Below are positions 16,834 to 24,370 of a DNA stretch of 64,000 nt, one piece after another (the stretch's first letter is position 1; every line of letters starts with the position of its first letter). The DNA comes from CAZPQM01 sp964588995 (lineage in GTDB: Bacteria; Pseudomonadota; Alphaproteobacteria; Rickettsiales; UBA8987), in the NCBI GenBank assembly GCA_964588995.1, contig CAZPQM010000003.1, forward strand, positions 130,253 through 194,252. The letters are read 5' to 3'. Position numbers and translations under genes: made by a program. The notes below the pieces were generated by a model, which made no database searches, was not told where the DNA came from, and was given only the letters and a program-made list of their open reading frames with translations.

Positions 16834-18006
16834 ATGAAGCAATATGCCTATGTCAACCGGTTCAGCTGTTTAGGCGATACGTGTGAAGATACGTGCTGCA
16901 AGGGTTGGGGCATGCAGGTGGATGCCGATACGGTCAAAAAATACGAGCGGGAAGCCCCGGAATTGCTGGAAGCCGTTACCAGCGGTGAAGCCGAGCATAT
17001 CATGAAGCGCGACCCGGAGACGGATTATTGCGTTAAATTTCAGGACGGGTTGTGCAGCATTCATGCGAGTAGGGGGGAGGGGTTTCTCGGTGATGCCTGT
17101 CATTTTTTTCCGCGGATTACGCGCGCGTTCGGTGAAGTGCGGACCATGGCGGCCTCGCTTTCCTGCCCGGAAATTGCCCGCCTGACTCTGCTGGAGGAGG
17201 ATGCCTTTGAGCGGGTGGAAGAGGATATAGAACGGCTGCCTTATAGCTTGAAAAATTATTTGCCGGAAGGCATGGCTCCCGAGGACGCACTGACGATACA
17301 GGATCAGCTGGTGCAGTTTGCGCTGGATACGGACCGCACGCCGGAGCGCGCAGCCGCCAGCCTCATATTGCTACTGTTTACGTTAGAGGGGCGGAAAGAG
17401 GCCGACTGGCCGATGACGGTGAAGATGTATCTCAGTATGGTCGAAAATATGCTGCCTACGCCGCAGAGCAAGCAGGAACTGGACTACTATTTTCTGCTGC
17501 AAACCTTGCGCGGGCTAATCTTCGCATCGAAGAAAACCGCGCGACCACGTCTGGAGGCGACCTTCACACGGATGGAGAAAGCGCTCGGCATGGAGATTGA
17601 TCGCAACACGCTGGATATTCTGCTCAACCCGCAAGCGGAAGGGGCAGTCAAACGGCTGGAGGAAGGCTGGAAAAACCATTCTCAGCACGCGCTATTTGCT
17701 AACGTGTTGCGGCGTTGGCTAGCCACGCAGTTAACCGCAACCAGCCTCCCGTTTTCCGGGTTTGGTCGGGATATGAAGGAAAAGGCGGTGATTCTCGCCG
17801 TCCGTTTTGCAACCGTGCGGCTGGCGCTGATGGCGCTCGCTACCGAGCAGGAAACCGTCGAAGAAAGCGCGATGATTGAAACCGTGCAAAGCCTCGCGCG
17901 CTTTATGGATCATTTAAGCGATCCGGAACTCTCGATGAATCTTTACCGTGACGCCGAGTGGCTGACTGAAGCACGTCTGCGCGCGCTGGTCGGGGATTTG
18001 GCTTAG
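16834..18006 (+). CDS. fliB: Flagellin lysine-N-methylase FliB family
   Basis: The protein has 390 residues. The N-terminal Cys cluster (C12, C17, C21, C22 in FSCLGDTCEDTCCKGWGMQV) and further Cys at about 66, 74 and 89 (DYCVKFQDGLCSIH, GDACHFFPR) match the FliB family, which methylates surface lysines of flagellin using an iron-sulfur centre. It follows fliW by 21 bases, and both gene products act on flagellin. The C-terminal part is helical and less conserved. Its stop overlaps the convergent 18003-18575 gene by 4 bases. Confidence 0.85.
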   Translation: MKQYAYVNRFSCLGDTCEDTCCKGWGMQVDADTVKKYEREAPELLEAVTSGEAEHIMKRDPETDYCVKFQDGLCSIHASRGEGFLGDACHFFPRITRAFGEVRTMAASLSCPEIARLTLLEEDAFERVEEDIERLPYSLKNYLPEGMAPEDALTIQDQLVQFALDTDRTPERAAASLILLLFTLEGRKEADWPMTVKMYLSMVENMLPTPQSKQELDYYFLLQTLRGLIFASKKTARPRLEATFTRMEKALGMEIDRNTLDILLNPQAEGAVKRLEEGWKNHSQHALFANVLRRWLATQLTATSLPFSGFGRDMKEKAVILAVRFATVRLALMALATEQETVEESAMIETVQSLARFMDHLSDPELSMNLYRDAEWLTEARLRALVGDLA

Positions 18007-18575
18007 GCGTTGATGCCAAGGCCTTCGCCGCGGGTAAGGTCGGGTGTGTTACTTGGCGCGAGGTAGCCAAGATTATCGGTAAGTGCCTCACCAGCATAGA
18101 CAATACCAGCAAACCCTACTACAGCACTCATCATTTCCGCGTAATAAGCCGGACGGTCCTGCTCTGCCTCTTCCTGCTGCTTTCTTTGTTCTTCTGCTGC
18201 AAGTTTTTGTTGTTGTTCAGTTTCAGCTTGCTGTTGCGTCTGCTGCGCTGCGTAGGCGGCTTCCTGTGTGGGATTCACATTGGTGCTTCGCTCCTCGAAT
18301 AAGGCTTTTTCCAGAGCCATGCGATCATCCACAGGTAACTTTTCAATAAGCTTTTCCGCATTCGGGTGGCTGCGTAAATACTGGTCGAGCTGTTCAATAG
18401 CTTGCTGGGCTTCAGGAGTTCCTGCATATTGCTGAATGTAATTGGCCATCTGCATAAGCCAAATTTCAGTTGCATGATCCTGCTGTGCCTGCAATGCATC
18501 ATATTCGGCATCACCAGCCGACTGGCCTGTCATCAGCGCCTCAACCTCGGATCTGTCCTGCACCTGCTGTATCAT
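18003..18575 (-). CDS. Hypothetical Gln-rich coiled-coil protein
   Basis: The protein has 190 residues with no recognised domain. Residues about 105-145 are a Gln/Glu/Ala-rich coiled coil (AAQQTQQQAETEQQQKLAAE), and a short hydrophobic stretch AEMMSAVVGFAGIVYAG lies at about 147-163. There is no signal peptide. The start is preceded by GGAAACAGG on the coding strand. It is convergent with fliB and overlaps that stop by 4 bases. A flagellar role is possible from location only. Function unknown. Confidence 0.55.
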   Translation of the reverse strand: MIQQVQDRSEVEALMTGQSAGDAEYDALQAQQDHATEIWLMQMANYIQQYAGTPEAQQAIEQLDQYLRSHPNAEKLIEKLPVDDRMALEKALFEERSTNVNPTQEAAYAAQQTQQQAETEQQQKLAAEEQRKQQEEAEQDRPAYYAEMMSAVVGFAGIVYAGEALTDNLGYLAPSNTPDLTRGEGLGINA

Positions 18576-18887
18576 CCTGTTTCCTTCAATTTGAATTAAA
18601 TTATACCATAAAAAGGTGAAGAAAAGGTTAATTGAATGGCGATCAGTGCATTATTACAAAAGTCGTCATTGCGAGCGGCGTAGCCGCGCGGCAATCTGGT
18701 GTAGGGGGCAACTAGCCTGAGACGGCCACGGCGTTAAAACGCCTCGCCGTGACGGAGCCAGCTGCCTGAGATTATGTCGCCTTCGGCTCGTAATGACGGG
18801 CATATGGCCTGAGATCACCACGTCGGGCTAAAGCCCTCCTCGTGATGACGGGCAAGCGATCCTTCGCTTTCGCTCAGGATGACGGTG
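18576..18887. repeat. Gene-free stretch with palindromic repeat cluster (family A)
   Basis: The 312 bases between two minus-strand genes hold no credible gene. From 18665 to 18884 lies a chain of imperfect palindromes bounded by GTCATTGCGAG at the left and CTCAGGATGACGG at the right. Internal units carry CCTGAGAT and GTAATGACGG motifs. Similar units occur at 24244-24363, 28672-28753, 53644-53680, 58995-59157 and 63203-63288. The array abuts the rfbA stop. Confidence 0.8.
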
Positions 18888-19772
18888 TTATGACTCCGCT
18901 TCAGCGGCTACGAGTCGCAGATAGTCGCCGTAGCTGTTTTTTCCCGGTTTACCAAAGCGATCGGCGATGTTGAGCAGGTGAGTCTGATCGACCCAGCCTT
19001 TGCGGTAAGCGACTTCTTCCGGGCACGAGATTTTAAGCCCCTGCCGTGCCTCTAACGTTGCGATGAACGCACCCGCTTCGCGCAAAGAGCGCGGCGTGCC
19101 CGTATCCAGCCAGGCCGTGCCACGCGCCATTTTTTGGACCTGCAAGTTGCCCGCATCCATATAATGCTGAATCACATCGACAATTTCCGTTTCTCCGCGT
19201 GCGGACGGTTTGACCGCCTTCGCCACGTCCGGCACCGTGGCATCAAACATATAGAGCCCTGTCACCGCCCACTTCGAGGTAGGTTGTTGCGGCTTTTCGA
19301 CAATGGAAGCTGGTTTGCCCGCTTTATCAAACGTCACCACGCCATAACGCTCCGGATCGGTCACATGGTAGGCGAAAATACTCGCCCCTTCAGTGAGCCC
19401 AGCCGCCTCTGTCAGGTTGCCCGTGAGGCCTTGTCCGTAGAAAATATTGTCACCCAGACACAAGCACACCGGGTCGTTACCTATAAATTCCTCGCCGATA
19501 ATGAAGGCCTGCGGTAGCCCGTCCGGCGTGGGTTGCTCGGCATAATGCAGTGAGATGCCGAACTGCGTGCCATCTCCTAGCAGTTGCCGAATCAGCGGTA
19601 AGTCGCGCGGTGTGGAGATGATGAGGATATCCTGAATATCTGCGAGCATCAGTGTTGACAGCGGATAGTAGATCATCGGCTTGTCATAAACCGGCAGCAA
19701 TTGCTTGCTGATAACCTGCGTCATCGGCCAAAGCCGCGTACCCGAACCGCCTGCGAGAATAATACCTTTCAT
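18888..19772 (-). CDS. rfbA: Glucose-1-phosphate thymidylyltransferase
   Basis: The ATG at 19772 starts MKGIILAGGSGTRLWPMTQV, the universal nucleotidyltransferase signature, so the 16-residue upstream extension is rejected. The protein has 294 residues, normal for RmlA. It also has PVYDKPMIYYPLSTLMLADI, CLGDNIFYGQGL and RGTAWLDTGTP. The enzyme makes dTDP-glucose, first step of dTDP-rhamnose and other dTDP-6-deoxysugars for surface glycans. rfbB is two genes upstream on the same strand; rfbC and rfbD are not in the window. Confidence 0.95.
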   Translation of the reverse strand: MKGIILAGGSGTRLWPMTQVISKQLLPVYDKPMIYYPLSTLMLADIQDILIISTPRDLPLIRQLLGDGTQFGISLHYAEQPTPDGLPQAFIIGEEFIGNDPVCLCLGDNIFYGQGLTGNLTEAAGLTEGASIFAYHVTDPERYGVVTFDKAGKPASIVEKPQQPTSKWAVTGLYMFDATVPDVAKAVKPSARGETEIVDVIQHYMDAGNLQVQKMARGTAWLDTGTPRSLREAGAFIATLEARQGLKISCPEEVAYRKGWVDQTHLLNIADRFGKPGKNSYGDYLRLVAAEAES

Positions 19773-19816
19773 GATTGCTTTATAACGCGAGTATATTGCG
19801 GAGTCGAGTGGGTATA

Positions 19817-20455
19817 TCACCCGCCCGGTGACAATATGATGTTCAGGTTGCGCTGATAAGAGCCATTATCCTGCTCAGGTCCGCCTCCAATAGGAACATT
19901 GCGGGGAGGCATCTGCGCGCTTTGGGTTTGATCCAGCAGCTTAACCACAGCCGGGCCAATGGCACGCGCCGCCTCCAGCAGGCTGTTAGCATCTTCAGCC
20001 TTACCCACCAGGTTTGCCTCACGGACGATTTCCCACGTACTAGCGTCCATCAGCCGCAGGCGTACAACGACGTCCTTACTCATAAACCCATCATCGGCGT
20101 GGATGATAAACCCGTCCATGTAGAGCGGCATTTGACCGTTTAGGCGGAAGTTACGATTACGTAACTGGGTAGAAATGGATTCGTTCGTGATACGAACTAC
20201 ATCCCTCCCAGCGGAATCGCCGATCATGCTTTGCACCGGTGTAAACAAGACACTGTCATAAGGGGGAACTGTACCCGTGTCTGAGACGATATAAAAATCG
20301 GAATATCCACCGGCAACGGTTTTGGCGGCTTCGGAGAATGCCGTGAAATAACAACCGGTTAGATTGAAAGAAAGTGCGATTAATAGGAAAAGGCGGCTAA
20401 GGCAGGCCTTGGGACTCTGCTTGTTTCTTGAGAACCGTTTCACACCAGTCTCCAT
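19817..20455 (-). CDS. Hypothetical lipoprotein between rfbB and rfbA
   Basis: The protein has 212 residues. A signal peptide with basic N-region and hydrophobic LSRLFLLIALSFNLTGC ends at a lipobox Cys near residue 35. The mature part (YSDFYIVSDTGTVPPYDSVL, RDVVRITNESISTQLRNRNF) suggests a periplasmic alpha/beta domain of unknown family. It overlaps the rfbB 3' end by 59 bases in another frame. A GTG at 20443 is an alternative start that reduces the overlap. A link to polysaccharide export is possible from context only. Confidence 0.65.
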   Translation of the reverse strand: METGVKRFSRNKQSPKACLSRLFLLIALSFNLTGCYFTAFSEAAKTVAGGYSDFYIVSDTGTVPPYDSVLFTPVQSMIGDSAGRDVVRITNESISTQLRNRNFRLNGQMPLYMDGFIIHADDGFMSKDVVVRLRLMDASTWEIVREANLVGKAEDANSLLEAARAIGPAVVKLLDQTQSAQMPPRNVPIGGGPEQDNGSYQRNLNIILSPGG

Positions 20456-21443
20456 TATCCAGATACCACTCTACTGTTTGTTTTAACCCATGATTGAATG
20501 AAAGGGAAGGATTATAGTGCAATGCATCACGGGTTTTCGTATCGTCAATAGCATAGCGGCGGTCATGTCCGGGGCGATCCTTCACGAAGGAAATCTGAGC
20601 CTTATAGGATGTTTCGTCTGTTTTGGGGTGCAGCGCATCGAGATGCCTGCATAACAGCTCGACTAACTCCAGGTTGGTCATCTCGGCCCGGCCGCCAAAG
20701 TCGTATGCCTCGCCGGGGGCACCTTTAGTGCCGGCCAGCCAGACACCCCGCGCGTGGTCCTCGACGTAAATCCAGTCGCGCACATTTTGCCCGTCACCAT
20801 AAACGGGAAGGGGTTTTCCGGCGAGCGCACAGGTGATCATATGCGGAATCAGCTTTTCCGGGTGCTGACGCGGCCCGTAATTATTGGTGCAGTGGGTCGT
20901 GATCGTCGGCAGGCCATAGGTATGGTGCCATGCGCGCACTAGCAGGTCACCGGCTGCCTTGGATGCGGAATAGGGAGAATTCGGCGCAAGCGGCGAGGCT
21001 TCGGTGAACGCGCCTTCTTCGCCAAGTGAGCCATAGACCTCATCGGTGGAGACATAAACAAAGCGAAAACCATCGTCCAGCGTTTCAGTCAAATAGCGGC
21101 GTGCGGCCTCCAGCAGGCTGTAGGTACCGTTGATATTGGTATCGATAAACGCGCCCGGCCCGGTGATAGAATTATCGACATGGCTCTCGGCGGCGAAATG
21201 GAACAGCAGCTTGACCTGATGCGCGTGCAATAACTCCAGCACGCCTTCACCATCGCGAATATCACCTTCAATGAAAGTAAGCTTATCCTGATCTTCAATA
21301 TAATCCAGATTTTCGCGATGCCCGGCATAGGTAAGCGCATCGAGCACAACGACAGGATAGCCCTCGGCAATGCGCGCACCTACGAAGGCGCTTCCGATAA
21401 AGCCGGCACCGCCGGTGACGAGTAGGGTCGGTAAGGATGACAT
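20397..21443 (-). CDS. rfbB: dTDP-glucose 4,6-dehydratase
   Basis: The protein has 348 residues, standard for RmlB. The NAD-binding loop TGGAGFIGSAFV, the catalytic YSASKAAGD (YxxxK) and the FVYVSTDEVYGSLGEEGAFT segment with the Thr-Asp-Glu triad are present, as is HCTNNYGPRQHPEKLIP. It converts dTDP-glucose to dTDP-4-keto-6-deoxyglucose. Together with rfbA downstream it gives the common dTDP-sugar precursor for O-antigen or glycoprotein sugars, possibly including flagellin glycans. Confidence 0.95.
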   Translation of the reverse strand: MSSLPTLLVTGGAGFIGSAFVGARIAEGYPVVVLDALTYAGHRENLDYIEDQDKLTFIEGDIRDGEGVLELLHAHQVKLLFHFAAESHVDNSITGPGAFIDTNINGTYSLLEAARRYLTETLDDGFRFVYVSTDEVYGSLGEEGAFTEASPLAPNSPYSASKAAGDLLVRAWHHTYGLPTITTHCTNNYGPRQHPEKLIPHMITCALAGKPLPVYGDGQNVRDWIYVEDHARGVWLAGTKGAPGEAYDFGGRAEMTNLELVELLCRHLDALHPKTDETSYKAQISFVKDRPGHDRRYAIDDTKTRDALHYNPSLSFNHGLKQTVEWYLDNGDWCETVLKKQAESQGLP

Positions 21444-21469
21444 AGGGTGCTTTTACCGGGCTTCCGAGC

Positions 21470-22468
21470 TTACTTCAAGCAGATGTATTCCGGGTGCGAT
21501 TTATCGCGGTAATCAAAGCAAATCGGAAACAGGAATGCGGTGCTCGATTCCACCTCCGGAATAGCGGGGAACGGGTTAGCCCGGCGCACGGTCGCTTCCA
21601 TCGCGTCATCAAGAATCGTATGGCCGGTTTTTTTCACCACTTCCATTGAGCGCACATAGCCGCTGCGGGAGAGTTCGACCTTGATAATGCCTTTGCCGAT
21701 AATCTGGTTTTTAACGGCTTCGGGCGGATAAATACGGAACTGGCGTAAATATTTCGATAGCTCCTGCCCGTAATTTTCCAAAAGTTCCTGCTCCGCCTTC
21801 TTATATTCCCCGAGTGTTTCACCTCGCGCGCCCTGCTTCAATGCGAGATCGCTCATAGCGCGGGCGGGCTGCGCGGTATGATATTGCGGTGATGTGTTGG
21901 GCTGATTTCCAGGCGGGGTCTTACGTTGATAGGCAGGGTGCGTCATCGAAGCTGGTTTGCGCGGCGGCGCTTGCGGGGTAGGCGCAGAAGTGGGGGCTGC
22001 CTGATGCGCCGGTTTGGATAGCGCAGGCATCGGGCTGACAGTCTTAGGAACGTCAACCGGAGGGGATGGTTCAGCCGCTTGCGGCTTCGGCTGCGACGGC
22101 TGAGGGATAGGTTGCTGAATATCCGGCAGGCGATTCGGTGCTGTATCCCCACGCTTGGCAGGCGGCGAAGGGCTTGGTGGTTCGGGCGTAACAGGACGGG
22201 CCGGTGCCGGAGGTTGCGGCGTAGCCGGCAGGCTGATTTCCTCCTTCTCATGCGGGGTGATACGGCTCGGAAGATGCACCTCGCCCAGCTTGATATTAAG
22301 CTCCTTGAATTCAACTTTGACCACCTCCGGCTTTTCGCGCACCGCCCAGGCGATGAGCAGCAGAAGATGAAGCAGCAGGGCGATTAATACGGCCTGACGA
22401 AAGGTAAAGCGATAGGTACTGCGGGCGCGCATACGTTCATTAAAGGTGGCGGCAAATCCGGCATTCAT
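21470..22468 (-). CDS. tonB: TonB-family energy transducer
   Basis: The protein has 332 residues. It has an N-terminal cytoplasmic stretch, then one membrane anchor (residues about 24-42, VLIALLLHLLLLIAW), a long Pro-rich periplasmic linker (about 75-205) and a C-terminal TonB domain (RQFRIYPPEAVKNQIIGKGI, then KVELSRSGYVRSMEVVKKTG). TonB passes proton-motive energy from ExbB/ExbD to outer-membrane receptors. It is the last gene of exbB-exbD-exbD-tonB and overlaps the preceding stop by 4 bases. No TonB-dependent receptor gene is present nearby. Confidence 0.85.
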   Translation of the reverse strand: MNAGFAATFNERMRARSTYRFTFRQAVLIALLLHLLLLIAWAVREKPEVVKVEFKELNIKLGEVHLPSRITPHEKEEISLPATPQPPAPARPVTPEPPSPSPPAKRGDTAPNRLPDIQQPIPQPSQPKPQAAEPSPPVDVPKTVSPMPALSKPAHQAAPTSAPTPQAPPRKPASMTHPAYQRKTPPGNQPNTSPQYHTAQPARAMSDLALKQGARGETLGEYKKAEQELLENYGQELSKYLRQFRIYPPEAVKNQIIGKGIIKVELSRSGYVRSMEVVKKTGHTILDDAMEATVRRANPFPAIPEVESSTAFLFPICFDYRDKSHPEYICLK

Positions 22469-22875
22469 CGGTTTAAATCCATTTGCGTGATAAGCCGGAC
22501 ATCCGACACATCCTCTAGTTTAAGCAATTTCATCACCCGTAACAGCTGATCGGCATTAGCTGCCCCATCCGCCTTGACGGAGACGGAGAGCAGCCCTTCC
22601 TGCCGTTTGGCATCCTGCAGCATGAGCGTAATTGCCTTCATATCTGCAGCCGGGCTGTTATTAAACAGAAGCTGGTTATCGCGGGTAATGGCTATTTCAA
22701 TCAGCGTGGGTGAGAGCGCCTCGCCAGTGCTTGCGAGCGGTACATCCACTTCCGCTTCATTCGGGTTGATTGCCGTGCCGGAGACCATGAAGAATATCAG
22801 CAGCAGAAAAACCACATTGATCAGCGGTACGATACTGATTTCCGTCGTTTTTTTCTGTTGATCTTCAAGGGTCAC
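22465..22875 (-). CDS. ExbD/TolR-family protein with Asn at the proton site
   Basis: The protein has 136 residues. It has a single N-terminal membrane helix (VPLINVVFLLLIFFMVSG) and a periplasmic ExbD domain. The residue aligned to the essential membrane Asp of ExbD/TolR (PLID) is Asn20 here. The neighbouring paralogue at 22872-23270 keeps the Asp. The pair may form a mixed ExbD unit in which only one carries protons. Overlaps both neighbours by 4 bases (ATGA), so strongly co-translated. Confidence 0.85.
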   Translation of the reverse strand: MTLEDQQKKTTEISIVPLINVVFLLLIFFMVSGTAINPNEAEVDVPLASTGEALSPTLIEIAITRDNQLLFNNSPAADMKAITLMLQDAKRQEGLLSVSVKADGAANADQLLRVMKLLKLEDVSDVRLITQMDLNR

Positions 22876-23270
22876 TGTTTCGTCTCTACCAGTGTAATAT
22901 TGCTCGCGCCCAGTTGTCGCACCGTATCCAGCGTGATGATCATGTCCTGCACAGTGGTGCTGCTCAGATTGGAGAGCGCGATCCTGCTGCTCGGGTTTTG
23001 CTCTAACTGCTCGGCAAGCGTTTCCCGAAAGGTGGCTAGCGACATTTTCTCTCCCTGTAGCATCACCTCATCCGCATTGATACTGATCACGCGAATCAAG
23101 GGCTCTTTGCCCTGCTTCGTGCCTTCCGGCGGCAGGCCAAAATTCAGTTCAATGCCATCATTTCGTTGAAAAGTGGTTGTCAGCATAAAAAACACCAGCA
23201 GCAAAAACACCATGTCGATCATCGGGGTCAGGCTGACTTTGCGCGTATTACGGGTTTCTTTGGAAAACAC
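22872..23270 (-). CDS. exbD: ExbD/TolR-family proton channel subunit
   Basis: The protein has 132 residues. The membrane helix SLTPMIDMVFLLLVFFMLTT carries the conserved Asp (D19) that relays protons through the ExbB channel. The periplasmic domain follows (LAEQLEQNPSSRIALSNLSS). Lies 133 bases after exbB and overlaps the second exbD. This subunit is expected to be the functional proton-coupling one. Confidence 0.88.
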   Translation of the reverse strand: MFSKETRNTRKVSLTPMIDMVFLLLVFFMLTTTFQRNDGIELNFGLPPEGTKQGKEPLIRVISINADEVMLQGEKMSLATFRETLAEQLEQNPSSRIALSNLSSTTVQDMIITLDTVRQLGASNITLVETKQ

Positions 23271-23326
23271 AGGCTAGCTCGCGCTTGACAGTTTGCAGTG
23301 TGCCGCTAAACCGTAGCCACCAGAGC

Positions 23327-23385
23327 AGTACGCGCCCTTTAGCCGCGTTAGCATCAGGCGCGTGTGAAAATACCCTCGTATTTTC
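23327..23385. repeat. Repeat fragment (family C) plus hairpin between exbB and exbD
   Basis: The 133-base exbB-exbD gap holds a stretch at 23327-23356 that on the minus strand reads GCTAACGCGGCTAAAGGGCG. This resembles the element at 63131-63174 and the insertion at 57770-57806 in dnaE. Next to it, 23366-23385 is a perfect hairpin (GAAAATAC, four-base loop, GTATTTTC). There is no T-run, so termination is unlikely; it could affect relative mRNA levels of exbB and exbD. Confidence 0.5.
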
Positions 23386-23403
23386 AAGAAGCGCATCATG
23401 GCA

Positions 23404-24090
23404 TTATCCCACCGCATCGGCATCCGGGTTGTAGCGTGTGCGGCCTTTGAGGTTTACGTCTTCCGAGGTTAGGTTCAGGATGCGTACCGACACATCACGC
23501 ATATCACCGCGAATACGGTCGATCTTACCGTCAAAAATATAATGCGCGGCGAGCGCCGGTACGGCCACGGCAAGGCCGGCTACGGTCGTAATAAGCGCGG
23601 TCCAGATACCGCCTGCGAGCTCGGACGGATCAACCCGCGCGCCCGATTGTTCCAACACGGCAAAAGCGCCGACCATCCCGATAACGGTGCCGAGCAGACC
23701 AAGCAGCGGGGCAATATTTGCGACCATTTCCAGCCCGCGCATATGCGATTCCAGATAGCGCAGCTGGGCGGAACCGGCGCGGTTTATTTCTTCCCGTGCG
23801 AGGTCGACCGCGGCCGCAGTGGAGACGCCGGAACGTTCGATTGCTTTGAGTGCAGAGAGCATCACCTGCGCGACCGGGTTTTGATCCAGATGGGCGGAGG
23901 TCAAATGCTCTTTCAGTTTGTCCCGGTCAATCTTACTTTCCAGCTGAGCGAGAAAGAGCGGGTTCAGCGTTTGCATTCGGTAAAACTGGTAGATTTTATA
24001 GACAATCACCGCGAGCGTATAGACGGAAAGCAGGGAGATGATCACCATGACGATCCCACCGCGGTCAAACAGGTCAAATATGGCTTCCAT
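23404..24090 (-). CDS. exbB: ExbB/TolQ/MotA-type proton channel protein
   Basis: The protein has 228 residues with three membrane helices: about 11-33 (GGIVMVIISLLSVYTLAVIV), about 118-140 (ANIAPLLGLLGTVIGMVGAF) and about 158-182 (IWTALITTVAGLAVAVPALA). The GLLGTVIGM and GIWTALITTVAGLAVAVPA segments are family signatures. It forms the inner-membrane pentamer around ExbD and energises TonB. First gene of exbB-exbD-exbD-tonB. Confidence 0.93.
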   Translation of the reverse strand: MEAIFDLFDRGGIVMVIISLLSVYTLAVIVYKIYQFYRMQTLNPLFLAQLESKIDRDKLKEHLTSAHLDQNPVAQVMLSALKAIERSGVSTAAAVDLAREEINRAGSAQLRYLESHMRGLEMVANIAPLLGLLGTVIGMVGAFAVLEQSGARVDPSELAGGIWTALITTVAGLAVAVPALAAHYIFDGKIDRIRGDMRDVSVRILNLTSEDVNLKGRTRYNPDADAVG

Positions 24091-24243
24091 AATGTTGATT
24101 GGCTCCTCTGGCTATTCCCAAACGCACATGAAGGGTTGAAGTTTTTTGTATAGCCATCTTGCAAAAGACGCAAGCCTTCTCCCGTTGTAAGTTGTTAGGT
24201 GGAAGATGCCTATTATCCTTGCGGAGAGTGCTAGGGTGAGGGC

Positions 24244-24363
24244 GTCATTGCGAGGAGTGAAACGACGAAGCATCTCGTGCGGCTGGGTATATGAGCCTGA
24301 GATCGCTTCACTGCGTTCGCGATGACGGGGCAAGAGATCCTTCGACTTCGCTCAGAATGACAC
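24244..24363. repeat. Palindromic repeat cluster (family A) before lysA stop
   Basis: The exbB-lysA gap (24091-24370, 280 bases) contains GTCATTGCGAGGAGTGAAAC, then CCTGAGATCGCTTCACTGCG, GATGACGGGG and ATCCTTCGACTTCGCTCAGA ATGAC in order, the same modules as at 18665-18884. No gene is credible here. The last module lies directly after the lysA stop, so it may serve as the 3' end of that mRNA. Confidence 0.8.
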
Positions 24364-24370
24364 TGTAATA

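Noticed and set aside
23542..24153. 203-residue plus-strand frame opposite exbB
   Set aside because: Antisense to exbB with no own signals.
24112..24333. Minus-strand frame beginning MPRHRERSEAISGSY
   Set aside because: Translation of family A repeats; no ribosome site, and the reading changes between repeat copies.
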